Below are positions 34,390-43,843 of a DNA stretch of 64,000 nt, one piece after another. The notes below the pieces were generated by a model. It had not been told where the DNA came from and ran no database searches. It saw only the letters and a list, made by a program, of their open reading frames with translations. Each line of letters opens with the position of its first letter. The first letter of the stretch is position 1. Source of the DNA: an uncultured Aquiluna sp. (lineage in GTDB: Bacteria > Actinomycetota > Actinomycetes > Actinomycetales > Microbacteriaceae); NCBI GenBank assembly GCA_905182225.1, contig CAJJAJ010000029.1, positions 1-64,000 on the forward strand, given 5' to 3'. The position numbers were made by a program, and so were the translations under genes.

Positions 34390-34884
34390 CTAGAGGTGCT
34401 TGAGCATGCGCGAGTTTCCAAGCGTGTTTTGCTTAACTCTTGCAAGATCCAAAAATTCTGCGACCCCGTTATCGTGAGAACGAACTAGCTCTGCGTGGGT
34501 GGCTGGGTCCACAGGAACATCGGATATCACCTGATAGCCATTAGCGGAGAAAAATTCTTTTTCGAATGTCAGACAAAATACCCTTGTCACGCCAAGAGCC
34601 TGTGCCCTGGCTTCAAGCTCGAACAATATAGCCTTACCAATGCCCTGGCGCTTCAATTGCTCGTCAACCGCTAAAGTCCTGACCTCAGCCAAGTCTTGCC
34701 ACATCACATGCAGCGCACCGAATCCCAGCAGCTTGGAATCTTGCTCGGCAACCACAAATTCTTGAATTGCCTCGTAGGTCTCGACCATTTCCTTGCCGAG
34801 CAGCACTCGGTTGTCGACCAAGGGCGCAGCAATTTTGCTTATGGCTGGGACATCAGTGGTTTTAGCTGATCGGATTCGGAACAT
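34390..34884 (-). CDS. Amino-acid N-acetyltransferase, ArgA-like GNAT
   Basis: The 164-aa GNAT protein closely resembles the short actinobacterial glutamate N-acetyltransferase of the Rv2747 type: LYEAIQEF-like VETYEAIQEFVVAEQD, GALHVMWQDLAEVRTLAVD, the acetyl-CoA loop RQGIGKAIL, and the ending NGVAEFLDLARVKQNTLGNSRML. It would start arginine synthesis, though no arg genes are in this window. CATAAT, 6 bases before the ATG, is the likely leaderless promoter. Confidence 0.87.
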   Translation of the reverse strand: MFRIRSAKTTDVPAISKIAAPLVDNRVLLGKEMVETYEAIQEFVVAEQDSKLLGFGALHVMWQDLAEVRTLAVDEQLKRQGIGKAILFELEARAQALGVTRVFCLTFEKEFFSANGYQVISDVPVDPATHAELVRSHDNGVAEFLDLARVKQNTLGNSRMLKHL

Positions 34885-34902
34885 TAGGTAATTATGAACT
34901 AC

Positions 34903-35412
34903 TCAGGCCTTGAGAGAAAGCAAGACTTCGTTGCGCCTCAGGAAAAACGGAGTTGTTGGGGCGTTGTAGCGCGCATAAATCGGCGTCGGTTCAAACTCAA
35001 TTCCTTGGGCCAAGAGCAGATCCTTGAGTTTTCTTTCGTTATTTGGAAACGAGTTATTGCCCACCGTGCCAGAGAACCTGATGGCCGCCATTTTTACCGC
35101 CGGATGCTCGGAAATCTTTAGGTTTGCTCCAGCCGGGGTGGGCATGTCAGCCATCGTCATGTCATGAGGCATCACAAAAGAAACCTCAAATCCATCCTCC
35201 ACTGGAACTTCAGTGACAGGGGTAGTCATGGGAATTTGCCGTGACTCTTGATTGCCCCCAAAAATGAAATTCGCGAGCTTTCTAAAGGCCTGATTGCCAG
35301 CGGAAAGCATGTTTCCAGATTCGTGCGTAGAGACGGTGATGAAGGGCGCGTACGCGCGCACTTCAAATTCCTTATAGGACTTCACCACTTCGTACTTTTG
35401 GACCTCGGTCAT
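34903..35412 (-). CDS. SOUL-family heme-binding-like protein
   Basis: The 169-aa protein matches the SOUL/HBP family: VQKYEVVKSYKEFEVRAYAPFITVST at the start, the core IPMTTPVTE, and a C-terminal YNAPTTPFFLRRNEVLL. Family members bind heme or porphyrins, but the function in bacteria is unsettled. The ATG overlaps the clpC stop as ATGA, so it is coupled to clpC, an unusual pairing. Confidence 0.87.
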   Translation of the reverse strand: MTEVQKYEVVKSYKEFEVRAYAPFITVSTHESGNMLSAGNQAFRKLANFIFGGNQESRQIPMTTPVTEVPVEDGFEVSFVMPHDMTMADMPTPAGANLKISEHPAVKMAAIRFSGTVGNNSFPNNERKLKDLLLAQGIEFEPTPIYARYNAPTTPFFLRRNEVLLSLKA

Positions 35413-37871
35413 GCCTTGGCTACGGTCTCAGTCTCTCGGGAGTTTGCAACGAAACTGAACTCGCCCTCGAGGTAATCAACCAAAATATCCTGCGAATTGC
35501 CGATGTAGCCGGTGAGGATACGCTCGGAAATTGCATCTTCAATTTCGCGTTGCACGGCCCTTCGAAGCGGCCTGGCACCCATCGACGGCTCATAGCCAAG
35601 CTCGATTAGTTTCTCCTTGGCCGATGTGGTCAGAGTCAGCTTCAAATCGCGGTCGTCCAAACGAAGCTGAAGCCTCGAAATAAACAGGTCAACGATCTGC
35701 AAGAGCTCATCACGAGATAACTGTGGGAAGACGATTACGTCATCAACTCGGTTCAGGAACTCAGGCTTGAAATTCTTCTTCAGCTCCTCGTTTACCTTGC
35801 CCTTCATTTGGGTGTAGTCATTCTGACTGTCACCCTCGAGAGAGAAACCGAGCGTGCTGCCGGTGATTTCCCTGGTGCCCAAGTTTGTGGTCATGATGAT
35901 GATTGTGTTTTTGAAATCCACAACGCGTCCTTGGCCGTCGGTCAAACGGCCCTCTTCAAGAATCTGCAACAGCGAGTTGAAGATGTCCGGGTGCGCCTTC
36001 TCAATCTCATCGAACAGCACAACTGAGAATGGCTTACGACGAATCTTTTCGGTCAGCTGACCACCCTCCTCGTAGCCAACGAAGCCCGGAGGGGCTCCAA
36101 ACAGCCTGGAAACAGTGTGCTTCTCGCTGTACTCGCTCATGTCAAGCGCGATGAGTGCGTCCTCGTCCTCAAACAAGAACTCCGCCAGAGCCTTGGCCAA
36201 CTCGGTCTTACCAACACCGGTTGGTCCGGCAAAGATAAACGAACCAGATGGACGCTTCGGGTCTTTCAACCCTGCACGCTGGCGACGAATGGTCTTTGAA
36301 AGCGCGGCGATCGCCTGCTCCTGGCCAATGACTCGCTTGTGGAGACCGTCCTCCATGTAGATAAGCTTGGCGCCTTCGTCCTCGCCCAGCTTGAATAGTG
36401 GAATACCAGTTGCCTGAGCAATAACTTCGGCGATAAGTGCTTCGTCAACAACCCCTGGGGTGTCTAAGCTGCCATCGCGGAATTCCTTCTCCATGCGAAC
36501 CTTTTCGGCGGTGAGCTTTTTCTCCTCATCGCGCTTGGTTGCTGCGGCTTCGAAGTCCTGATCGGCAATCGCCTGCTCCTTGGCTTGACGCACGACAGCC
36601 ACTTTTTCTTCCATTGCCTTGAGCTCTGGAGGAGCTGACAGGAAGCTGAGCCTCAACCTGGCACCGGCCTCATCAATCAAGTCAATGGCCTTGTCCGGCA
36701 GGAACCTGTCGGTCACGTATCGATCGGACATTGAGACTGCTGAAACGATTGCACCGTCGGTGATCGAGACCTTGTGGTGAGCCTCATAGCGGTCGCGCAG
36801 TCCCTTAAGAATGTTGATTGCAAGAGCCGGGGATGGCTCTGCAACCTGAATGGACTGGAACCTCCGGGCCAACGCAGCATCTTTTTCAAAGTGCTTGCGA
36901 TATTCATCCAGGGTTGTCGCCCCGATGGTCTGAAGCTCGCCTCTTGCAAGCATCGGCTTCAAGATCGACGCGGCATCGATAGCGCCCTCTGCAGCTCCGG
37001 CACCAACCAGAGTGTGGATTTCATCGATAAAAGTAATGATGTCTCCGCGAGTGCGGATTTCCTTTGTTACTTTCTTTAGTCGCTCTTCAAAGTCACCGCG
37101 GTAACGCGACCCCGCGATAAGGCTTCCCATGTCTAGGGTGTAAAGCTGCTTGCCACGAAGAGTTTCCGGCACGTTTCCAGCAACGATTGCAAGAGCTAAC
37201 CCTTCGACAACGGCTGTCTTTCCGACTCCCGGCTCACCGATCAAAATTGGGTTGTTCTTGGTTCGGCGAGAAAGAATCTGCATGACGCGTTCGGTTTCTT
37301 TTTCACGACCCACTACTGGGTCAAGCTTTCCTTCTGCGGCAGCGTGCGTGAGGTTCCTGCCGTACTGGTCCAGAATCGTGGAACCCTTGGCCTGAGGCTG
37401 GGCTTCTCCGCCAACTGAAACGCTTTCCTTGCCCTGGTAACCAGATAGCAATTGAATAACCTGCTGACGAACCTTATTTGTGTCGGCTCCGAGCTTGGTT
37501 AGCACCTGAGCAGCAACACCCTCACCCTCGCGAATTAGTCCAAGAAGTAGGTGCTCGGTTCCGATGTAGCTGTGGCCCAGCTGAAGCGCCTCACGAAGGC
37601 TTAGCTCAAGAACCTTCTTGGCTCTCGGGGTAAATGGAATGTGCCCGGATGGCGATTGCTGGCCCTGACCGATAATGTCTTGGACTTGTTCTCTGACCTG
37701 CTCGAGGTTTATGCCGAGCGCCTCAAGCGCCTTCGCGGCAACGCCCTCACCCTCGTGAATCAGACCGAGCAAGATGTGCTCAGTTCCGATGTAGTTGTGG
37801 TTTAGAAGCTTGGCCTCTTCTTGAGCAAGCACAACGACTCTGCGAGCCTTGTCTGTAAATTTCTCGAACAA
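35409..37871 (-). CDS. clpC: ATP-dependent Clp protease ATPase subunit ClpC
   Basis: ClpC is the AAA+ unfoldase that delivers substrates to ClpP. The 820-aa protein has two N-terminal Clp repeats (1-140), Walker A sites [14 protein letters not shown] and [14 protein letters not shown], and a UVR-type middle domain ([19 protein letters not shown]). I chose TTG 37871, giving the usual N-terminus [20 protein letters not shown], with AAAGGTG 5-6 bases upstream. It is followed by an overlapped SOUL gene. Confidence 0.97.
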   Translation of the reverse strand: MFEKFTDKARRVVVLAQEEAKLLNHNYIGTEHILLGLIHEGEGVAAKALEALGINLEQVREQVQDIIGQGQQSPSGHIPFTPRAKKVLELSLREALQLGHSYIGTEHLLLGLIREGEGVAAQVLTKLGADTNKVRQQVIQLLSGYQGKESVSVGGEAQPQAKGSTILDQYGRNLTHAAAEGKLDPVVGREKETERVMQILSRRTKNNPILIGEPGVGKTAVVEGLALAIVAGNVPETLRGKQLYTLDMGSLIAGSRYRGDFEERLKKVTKEIRTRGDIITFIDEIHTLVGAGAAEGAIDAASILKPMLARGELQTIGATTLDEYRKHFEKDAALARRFQSIQVAEPSPALAINILKGLRDRYEAHHKVSITDGAIVSAVSMSDRYVTDRFLPDKAIDLIDEAGARLRLSFLSAPPELKAMEEKVAVVRQAKEQAIADQDFEAAATKRDEEKKLTAEKVRMEKEFRDGSLDTPGVVDEALIAEVIAQATGIPLFKLGEDEGAKLIYMEDGLHKRVIGQEQAIAALSKTIRRQRAGLKDPKRPSGSFIFAGPTGVGKTELAKALAEFLFEDEDALIALDMSEYSEKHTVSRLFGAPPGFVGYEEGGQLTEKIRRKPFSVVLFDEIEKAHPDIFNSLLQILEEGRLTDGQGRVVDFKNTIIIMTTNLGTREITGSTLGFSLEGDSQNDYTQMKGKVNEELKKNFKPEFLNRVDDVIVFPQLSRDELLQIVDLFISRLQLRLDDRDLKLTLTTSAKEKLIELGYEPSMGARPLRRAVQREIEDAISERILTGYIGNSQDILVDYLEGEFSFVANSRETETVAKA

Positions 37872-37926
37872 GTTAGCACCTTTCAAAATCCGTAATCAAA
37901 ATGCTACGGGGGTGCTTGACACAAAA

Positions 37927-38112
37927 CTAGCGCTGTTCGCCCAAGGCGTTAGCGCGTTTAGCCCGCTCTTCTGCTTCGATCTTCGCGTAGACATCGCGCT
38001 CACCTTTATCGGCGCGCAAGATAGAGCGCATCATGATCCAAAATATCACTCCGACCGCGGCTGGCGGAATCAGTGAAATTAACACGTCTAGCAAGGTCTC
38101 CCAAGCGGTCAT
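37927..38112 (-). CDS. Small membrane protein of unknown function
   Basis: The 61-aa product has one membrane helix (about 8-30, LLDVLISLIPPAAVGVIFWIMM) and a charged cytoplasmic tail rich in Glu, Lys and Arg. No family is recognised. It follows lysS within a few bases, with AGGTGG just before the ATG, and is probably its cotranscribed neighbour. Confidence 0.65.
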   Translation of the reverse strand: MTAWETLLDVLISLIPPAAVGVIFWIMMRSILRADKGERDVYAKIEAEERAKRANALGEQR

Positions 38113-38118
38113 TTCCAC

Positions 38119-39612
38119 CTACTTCACCAACGGGAACAAGATGGTTTCCCGAATACCGAGGCCAGTGAGCGACATTAGGAGTCGATCGATACCGAGCCCT
38201 AAGCCACCGGACGGGGGCATGCCAAACTCCAAGGCCTTCAAAAACTCTTCATCCAGCTTCATGGCCTCCGGATCTCCGGTTGCTGCCAATTGCATTTGAG
38301 CCACGAAACGCTCCCGCTGGACAACCGGGTCCACCAACTCGGAATAACCAGTGGCTTGCTCGTAGCCCATGATGTAGAGATCCCATTTTTCAACAACGCC
38401 AGCTTTACTGCGATGGTCTCTAGTCAAGGGCGAAGTGTCCACCGGAAAATCAATAACAAACGCAGGACCGGTTAGCCCCGGCTTCACAAAGTGCTCCCAA
38501 AGCTCCTCAACATACTTGCCGTGCAGTGGGTGGTCGATCTCAATGCCGACGGTGTCAGCAAGCTTCTTCAAATCCGAAACTGAAGTTTCCGGTGTGATTG
38601 TCACACCGCAGGCCTCTGACAAGGATTCATACATTGAAATCCTTGGCCAGGTGCCGCTTAGGTCGTTCACTGTGCCGTCCTCGAGCTGAACCACTTGAGT
38701 TCCGAGAACATCGGATGCTGCGTTTTGGATTAGGGCTTGAGTCAGATCCATCATGGTGTGGTAATCGCCGTATGCCTCATAAGCCTCGAGCATTGCAAAC
38801 TCGGGTGAGTGGGTTCTGTCCGCGCCTTCGTTTCTGAAATTTCGGTTTATTTCAAACACTCTTTCCAAACCGCCGACAACCGCGCGCTTCAGGAATAGTT
38901 CCGGTGCAATTCGAAGATACAAGTCAGTGTCAAAGGCATTCGAATGAGTCTTAAACGGCCTGGCAGATGCGCCGCCGTGCATGACCTGCAGCATCGGTGT
39001 CTCAACCTCAATAAAGGCCTGCTTGGCAAAGGTGTTGCGAATCGACTGCATCACTCCAGCGCGAATCTTCACCACCTCGCGAGCCCGGTCACGGACAATC
39101 AAATCGATGTAGCGGTGTCGAACTCGAAACTCTTCGCCCAGTTCGTTATGAAGGTTAGGCAATGGCCTGAGGGTCTTTGCTGCCATTAACCACTTGGTAG
39201 CCAAGACGCTTAGCTCGCCTCGCTTTGAAGTAATAACTTCACCCTCGACAAAAACATGATCGCCCAAATCGACAAGCTCTTTCCAGCTGTCAAGCTGCTC
39301 TTGCCCGGCCTTATCCAGACTTATCATTGCCTGGATTCGCTCCCCAGAGCCGGACTGCAAGGTGGCGAAGCAAAGCTTGCCGGTGTTTCTAAGAAACATG
39401 ATTCTTCCGGCTAGCCCTACCTGGTCTCCGGTGGCGATGTCTTCTTCAAGATTTGGGTAGTGAGCCTTGGTGGCCTCTATGGTGTGGGTGATTGGCAGCT
39501 TCACAGGATAGGCAGACCCCAGAGCGTTTAGCCGCTCACGCTTGTCCATCCGTACTGCAATTTGCTCGGGGAGGTCAATATCTTCGTACTCTTCGCCCAC
39601 TTTAGACACCAC
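38119..39612 (-). CDS. lysS: Lysyl-tRNA synthetase (class II)
   Basis: The 497-aa enzyme has an OB-fold anticodon domain (about 60-170) and a class II core: motif 1 near ARPFKTHSN, motif 2 [24 protein letters not shown], motif 3 [16 protein letters not shown]. Start is one of two adjacent GTG codons (39612 or 39609) inside the panC 3' end, giving an overlap of about 8-11 bases. Confidence 0.97.
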   Translation of the reverse strand: MVSKVGEEYEDIDLPEQIAVRMDKRERLNALGSAYPVKLPITHTIEATKAHYPNLEEDIATGDQVGLAGRIMFLRNTGKLCFATLQSGSGERIQAMISLDKAGQEQLDSWKELVDLGDHVFVEGEVITSKRGELSVLATKWLMAAKTLRPLPNLHNELGEEFRVRHRYIDLIVRDRAREVVKIRAGVMQSIRNTFAKQAFIEVETPMLQVMHGGASARPFKTHSNAFDTDLYLRIAPELFLKRAVVGGLERVFEINRNFRNEGADRTHSPEFAMLEAYEAYGDYHTMMDLTQALIQNAASDVLGTQVVQLEDGTVNDLSGTWPRISMYESLSEACGVTITPETSVSDLKKLADTVGIEIDHPLHGKYVEELWEHFVKPGLTGPAFVIDFPVDTSPLTRDHRSKAGVVEKWDLYIMGYEQATGYSELVDPVVQRERFVAQMQLAATGDPEAMKLDEEFLKALEFGMPPSGGLGLGIDRLLMSLTGLGIRETILFPLVK

Positions 39613-40441
39613 CTACTAATAAATTATCGATTAGACGAACTTCTCCGACCCATCCGGCAATCACCATTCTGGCGCCTGCGACGCCTTCGGTGACCGCAAA
39701 AGTGTCCGGGTCAACTAGTTCTAGATAGTCAAGTCTAATAATTGGATCAAGCTGTGACATCGCAGCTTTAATGCAGTCAGCTTTTGTTTTCTTTTTTGAG
39801 CCCACAATCAAGGCCTTATGGAGCGTCCTTGCGGCCGGAATTAGGTCCTTGGGGATTCGCTGATTCCTGCTTGACAGAGCTAGGCCCTCTTCGTCACGCA
39901 CGGTTTCGCAGGCCACTACTTTTATTGGTTCGCGATCCCCATTGGCAACCTGTTGCTTAACCATTTGGGTGACCAACATCAACTGCTGCGCATCCTTGGA
40001 TCCAAAGAATGCAACATCAGGTTGAACCAAATTGAGCAAGCGATTGACAACTGTCAACATGCCGTCGAAGTGGCCAGGCCTAACTGTTCCCTCAAAAAGA
40101 GCCCCGAGCTCACCGGCAGATATTTCCCTGACGCCACTAGCCGGATAAACCTCATGACTGCTTGGGGCGAACAAAACATCAACCCCGGCGTCACTTAGCA
40201 CTCTGGCATCAACACCTAGGGTTCGGGGATAGTTTTCCAGGTCGTCGCCTTCACCGAATTGTCTTGGGTTCACGAAAACCGAAACCACAATAAACAAACC
40301 TTGGTCTTGAGCTTTTTTGACCAAAGACAAATGTCCTTTGTGGAGTGCTCCCATCGTTGGGATAAACCCGACGCGTTTTCCGTCGGTATCAGCGATCGCT
40401 AAAGCTTGTTCCAATTCCACAATCTTTTGAGCCAGTTGCAT
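39602..40441 (-). CDS. panC: Pantothenate synthetase
   Basis: PanC joins pantoate and beta-alanine for coenzyme A synthesis. The 279-aa protein carries [19 protein letters not shown] (HIGH-type ATP motif), [36 protein letters not shown] and the KMSKS-like LSSRNQRI. It abuts the DUF2520 gene by one shared base (40441) and overlaps lysS. Confidence 0.96.
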   Translation of the reverse strand: MQLAQKIVELEQALAIADTDGKRVGFIPTMGALHKGHLSLVKKAQDQGLFIVVSVFVNPRQFGEGDDLENYPRTLGVDARVLSDAGVDVLFAPSSHEVYPASGVREISAGELGALFEGTVRPGHFDGMLTVVNRLLNLVQPDVAFFGSKDAQQLMLVTQMVKQQVANGDREPIKVVACETVRDEEGLALSSRNQRIPKDLIPAARTLHKALIVGSKKKTKADCIKAAMSQLDPIIRLDYLELVDPDTFAVTEGVAGARMVIAGWVGEVRLIDNLLVGGV

Positions 40442-41130
40442 CAGAGCGCATCCTTCGGGTCAATCTTGCTAACCGGCTGCGACAGTGCAGTCTCGACAGC
40501 ACTTCTAACTACCGGTGCTATTAGTCTGGCGGGGTTTTGGATTCCCGCGTCTTCCAAAATGCCAAGAGCTTGTCTGACAACTAAAGAAGAAAAACTATTC
40601 GCAACCTCAAAAGCCTCTGCGTAGGCCGCTCTTTGGTCCTCGGTTACCACCATTGGCTCAGCGCCTAGCTCAATGGCTAAGGCTTCGGCAATGGGTGTGA
40701 GCGGCTCTGGCGCGCTCACAGCAATAGAGGTGTTTTTTAGAACCGTTAGGTCCATTGAGGTGCCGGTAAAGTGCATCACCGGATGCATGGCGATCGGAAT
40801 TGCTCCAAATCTGGCAGCATCCGCCAATACCGAATACCCAACCAAAGGCGAGAGATGAACCACAATTTTCTTTGGTCCAAACAATCCAAGATCGGCCAGA
40901 CCTGCGCAAGTTATTTCCAAGTCACTCGAGGGGATTGCAAGCAAAACTAAATCAGCATCCTCAACAACCGCTGCCATATTGGCGATTGGCACATCGGGAA
41001 TTAGTGCTTCGATTCGATCGATGGCCTCAGGGCTTTCAACGAATACTCCGATTAGCTCATGCCCGGCTGCAGCCCAGGCTTTGGCAAGTACCGGGCCGGC
41101 TGGGTCATCCCCGACAACACCAATCTTCAT
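40441..41130 (-). CDS. Rossmann-like and DUF2520 domain protein
   Basis: The 229-aa protein has an N-terminal nucleotide-binding start (MKIGVVGDDPAGPVLAKAWAAAGHE) and a C-terminal helical DUF2520 domain (EAFEVANSFSSLVVRQALGIL). The layout resembles NADP-dependent ketopantoate-reductase-like proteins, and its place upstream of panC in actinobacteria has prompted that idea, but the reaction is unproven. Confidence 0.82.
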   Translation of the reverse strand: MKIGVVGDDPAGPVLAKAWAAAGHELIGVFVESPEAIDRIEALIPDVPIANMAAVVEDADLVLLAIPSSDLEITCAGLADLGLFGPKKIVVHLSPLVGYSVLADAARFGAIPIAMHPVMHFTGTSMDLTVLKNTSIAVSAPEPLTPIAEALAIELGAEPMVVTEDQRAAYAEAFEVANSFSSLVVRQALGILEDAGIQNPARLIAPVVRSAVETALSQPVSKIDPKDAL

Positions 41131-41148
41131 CTAGCTAGCCTTCCAGTT

Positions 41149-41604
41149 TCAATCAGAATCAGAACTCGGTGGCGTTTTGCAGTTCCACTGCGAAACCAAT
41201 CCTCCGATTGTTAAGGCTACGGCGGCAACTAGACCAAACGAGCTGGTTAGCATCAAATTCTCCGGCGCAACGCTAAAACTTACGAGCCAAATAATCACGC
41301 CGACGTGCCAGCCGGCGAACAAAGCGCCAGCCAAAACCGAAGCTCTTGCAAGAATCAAGACTCGAACGGCGTAAAAGGGATTTGGCCTTTCTGGTCTTAT
41401 CCCTTCTTTGTAGCGTCCAAGTTGCTTTCGATATCGGTAAATCGGAAAACTGAATAGGTAGTTTGCAATCGCAAGCACCAGCAAACTAATTGGAAGGCTG
41501 GTGGGGCTGGTGGGGAAAGCGTAGCCAAACCCTGCCGAGAGCTGAGCCGCAATAAGCCCTAGGACTAAACCGACAACTGAAAATCCGGCGGCTGATTTAC
41601 TCAT
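41149..41604 (-). CDS. DUF3180 family membrane protein
   Basis: The 151-aa protein has four membrane helices (about 8-28, 38-58, 90-115, 125-143) and the family pattern YRYRKQLGRYKEGIRPERPNPFYAVRVLILARASVLAGALFAGW. Function is unknown. It sits between folK and the DUF2520 gene as in other actinobacteria. ATG 41604 avoids the long frame that overlaps folK. Confidence 0.82.
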   Translation of the reverse strand: MSKSAAGFSVVGLVLGLIAAQLSAGFGYAFPTSPTSLPISLLVLAIANYLFSFPIYRYRKQLGRYKEGIRPERPNPFYAVRVLILARASVLAGALFAGWHVGVIIWLVSFSVAPENLMLTSSFGLVAAVALTIGGLVSQWNCKTPPSSDSD

Positions 41605-41612
41605 CGATCCAT

Positions 41613-42104
41613 TCACTGGATTACCCAGACCATTGAATCCATGCCTTTTGCCAATTCCTTGGCTGAGCCAACCCCGGTGAGCGCAGCCTCTGGGTCTACT
41701 TCCAGCCAAGGAATCAGGACGAACGCTCTTTCTTGAGCTCGTGGATGTGGAATGACCAACGATTTGGTCTCAACGACGCTGGTCCCAAATGTGATTATGT
41801 CGAGATCCAGAGTGCGCGCTGCCCATTTGGTCGAGCGAATCCTGCCAAATTTATTCTCGATTTCGTTGAGCCTTGAAAGTAACTTTTTTGGAGAAAGAGA
41901 AGTGTCGATGATCGTCACGGCGTTTACATACTCGGGCTCATTTGGATCGACACCTTGCTCAGTGAGGGCCTGGGAACGGTATTTTTTTGAGTTCGCAACT
42001 AGTTCAACGCCGCGAAGTTTGCCGATTTGTTTTTGAGCCTTAGAGATAGTTTTTTCTTTATCGCCCAGGTTTGCTCCCAGAGCTATGACGGCCCTAGTTT
42101 TCAT
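41613..42104 (-). CDS. folK: 2-amino-4-hydroxy-6-hydroxymethyldihydropteridine diphosphokinase
   Basis: FolK activates the pterin for dihydropteroate synthesis. The 163-aa protein shows the opening ALGANLGDKEKTI, FGRIRSTKWAARTLDLDIITFG and VIPHPRAQERAFVLIPWLEVDPEA, all diagnostic. It overlaps folB by 11 bases and belongs to the folE-folP-folB-folK run. Confidence 0.95.
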   Translation of the reverse strand: MKTRAVIALGANLGDKEKTISKAQKQIGKLRGVELVANSKKYRSQALTEQGVDPNEPEYVNAVTIIDTSLSPKKLLSRLNEIENKFGRIRSTKWAARTLDLDIITFGTSVVETKSLVIPHPRAQERAFVLIPWLEVDPEAALTGVGSAKELAKGMDSMVWVIQ

Positions 42105-42456
42105 CTCTTGATCCAGCCAGGGTTACTGACACATCTTGAAACTTTTGGCCGAGCGGGGCATTTGGTTTGTGAACAGTGACTGTTGAACGAAGAACCCGCG
42201 GATCATATTTCAAACACGCACTAACCAGAGCCCTCGCCAGTGACTCAATTAGATCAAATCGGGTTCTTGCCGATAACTCAGTTACCAAATCAGCGATAGC
42301 CGCGTACGAAACGGTGGAATCAATGGAATCCTCCAGTCCCGAATCAACATCCAGGTGAATATCAATCAGAAACTCTTGCCCGAAGTCCTTCTCATGCTGC
42401 TGGACGCCGTGATAGCCATAAACCGATAGGCCGTCGATTCTGATTTTATAAATCAC
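42094..42456 (-). CDS. folB: Dihydroneopterin aldolase
   Basis: The 120-aa protein matches FolB: IRIDGLSVYGYHGVQQHEKDFGQEFLIDI with the catalytic Tyr/Glu region, and VTVHKPNAPLGQKFQDVSV. The GTG at 42456 overlaps the folP stop as GTGA, which decides the start over the longer frame. Confidence 0.94.
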   Translation of the reverse strand: MIYKIRIDGLSVYGYHGVQQHEKDFGQEFLIDIHLDVDSGLEDSIDSTVSYAAIADLVTELSARTRFDLIESLARALVSACLKYDPRVLRSTVTVHKPNAPLGQKFQDVSVTLAGSRDEN

Positions 42457-43289
42457 TTGGACTCCTGATGATTCTTCAAGGAAGAAACGATTGAGATTGC
42501 ATCGCTGGTGCTTTGAACGTCGTGAACCCTCACACCCCATAGTTTTCGCTGAAGCAACAAAGCTGTCAAGACCGCTGTGGCAACATCTCGTCTCGGCATA
42601 GAAACCGAAGCTGGATCTCGGGCGCTCAAGGCGTGAGCTAAAAAGCGTTTTCTGGAAGCCCCAATCAAAACCGGTAGCCCCAGTTGCTCCAGCTCATCCA
42701 GGCGATTCACTAGGTCCCAGTTTTGGTAAATGTCTTTTGCGAAACCTAGGCCCGGATCAACGATAATTCGACTTCTTGAGACCCCGGCAGCTACTGCCAT
42801 GGCGACCTGTTCCGCGAGTTCCGCAACGACCTCGCGTGCGACATCAGAGTACTGAGCCATGGAATCCATTTTGTCCGCGTGACCTCGCCAGTGGCCGAGC
42901 ACATACTTGCAATCTAGGTCCTGAATGGCAGCAAACATCTGAGGGTCCGAAAGTCCACCGGAGATGTCGTTGACGATGCTTGCACCTGCTTTGACAGCCT
43001 TTCTTGCCGAGGCAGCATTCATTGTGTCAACCGAGATAGTGATATCAAGATCACCCTTGATGGCCTCAATAACCGGAAGGATTCTTGCCTGCTCTTCGGC
43101 CGGAGTCACACGCACAGCTCCTGGCCTTGTCGACTCACCACCGACATCGATGATTTCTGCTCCTTGAGCGCTCAACATACTCGCCTGCTCAAGAGCTCTT
43201 GCTGGTTCTAAGAATTGCCCACCGTCACTGAAAGAGTCAGGGGTTACATTCAGCACGCCCATTAGTAGAGGCCTGGTCCAGCCCGTCAT
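42453..43289 (-). CDS. folP: Dihydropteroate synthase
   Basis: FolP condenses the pterin diphosphate with p-aminobenzoate; it is the sulfonamide target. The 278-aa TIM-barrel protein has MGVLNVTPDSFSDGGQF, IIDVGGESTRPGAV, and IVDPGLGFAKDIYQNWDLV, all conserved. It overlaps folE as ATGA at its start. Confidence 0.96.
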   Translation of the reverse strand: MTGWTRPLLMGVLNVTPDSFSDGGQFLEPARALEQASMLSAQGAEIIDVGGESTRPGAVRVTPAEEQARILPVIEAIKGDLDITISVDTMNAASARKAVKAGASIVNDISGGLSDPQMFAAIQDLDCKYVLGHWRGHADKMDSMAQYSDVAREVVAELAEQVAMAVAAGVSRSRIIVDPGLGFAKDIYQNWDLVNRLDELEQLGLPVLIGASRKRFLAHALSARDPASVSMPRRDVATAVLTALLLQRKLWGVRVHDVQSTSDAISIVSSLKNHQESK

Positions 43290-43843
43290 GACTTTTTATT
43301 TATTAGCCCCAGGACCTCAGCGCGATAGCTGGGTTCTGTGTATAGGCCCCTTGATGCCAGGGTCACGGTGTTTACATCTGGCTGGCGAGCACCCCTGGAT
43401 GCAACGCACTGATGCCTGGCTTCAATAACGACTAAAACACCCTTGGCGTCTAGGGCCTCTTCAAGAGCATCCGCCACCTCAGCGGTTAGGTTCTCTTGAA
43501 GTTGAGGCCTTGCCGCAAGAATTTCAATAACGCTCGCAAGCCTTCCAAGACCCGCCAGTTTTTTGTTCGGCAAATAAGCAATGTGGGCGACTCCGGTAAA
43601 AGGAAGTAGGTGATGCTCACAGATCGACACCAGCTCGATGTCCTTGAGGATTACCGCCTCGGCATTGACTGCATCAAACATGTCGCCGATAACGCTCTGA
43701 GGATCAACCCCAATGCCGCGAAAAAAGGATGTGTAGGCCTCGGCAACTTTGGTGGGAGTTTTTTTCAATGCAGGTCGATTGGGATCTTCGCCGATTGCCT
43801 CTAGAAGTTCGACTACGGCCGCCTTGATGCGATCAGTCTGCAT
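43286..43843 (-). CDS. folE: GTP cyclohydrolase I
   Basis: FolE opens GTP to start folate synthesis. The 185-aa protein has the zinc-site motif SICEHHLLPFTGVAHIAYLP, and the ending RHQCVASRGARQPDVNTVT, with the zinc Cys in each. ATG 43843 lies within the last codons of ftsH, an 11-base overlap. Confidence 0.96.
   Translation of the reverse strand: MQTDRIKAAVVELLEAIGEDPNRPALKKTPTKVAEAYTSFFRGIGVDPQSVIGDMFDAVNAEAVILKDIELVSICEHHLLPFTGVAHIAYLPNKKLAGLGRLASVIEILAARPQLQENLTAEVADALEEALDAKGVLVVIEARHQCVASRGARQPDVNTVTLASRGLYTEPSYRAEVLGLINKKS

Noticed and set aside
37872-37886. ATG at 37886 as the clpC start
   Set aside because: It adds MKGAN ahead of the conserved LFEKFTDKA opening, and the AAAGGTG that overlaps those codons serves TTG 37871.
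42454-42540. A longer N-terminus for folB
   Set aside because: The extra residues are unlike the family; GTG 42456 with a GTGA overlap gives the normal protein.
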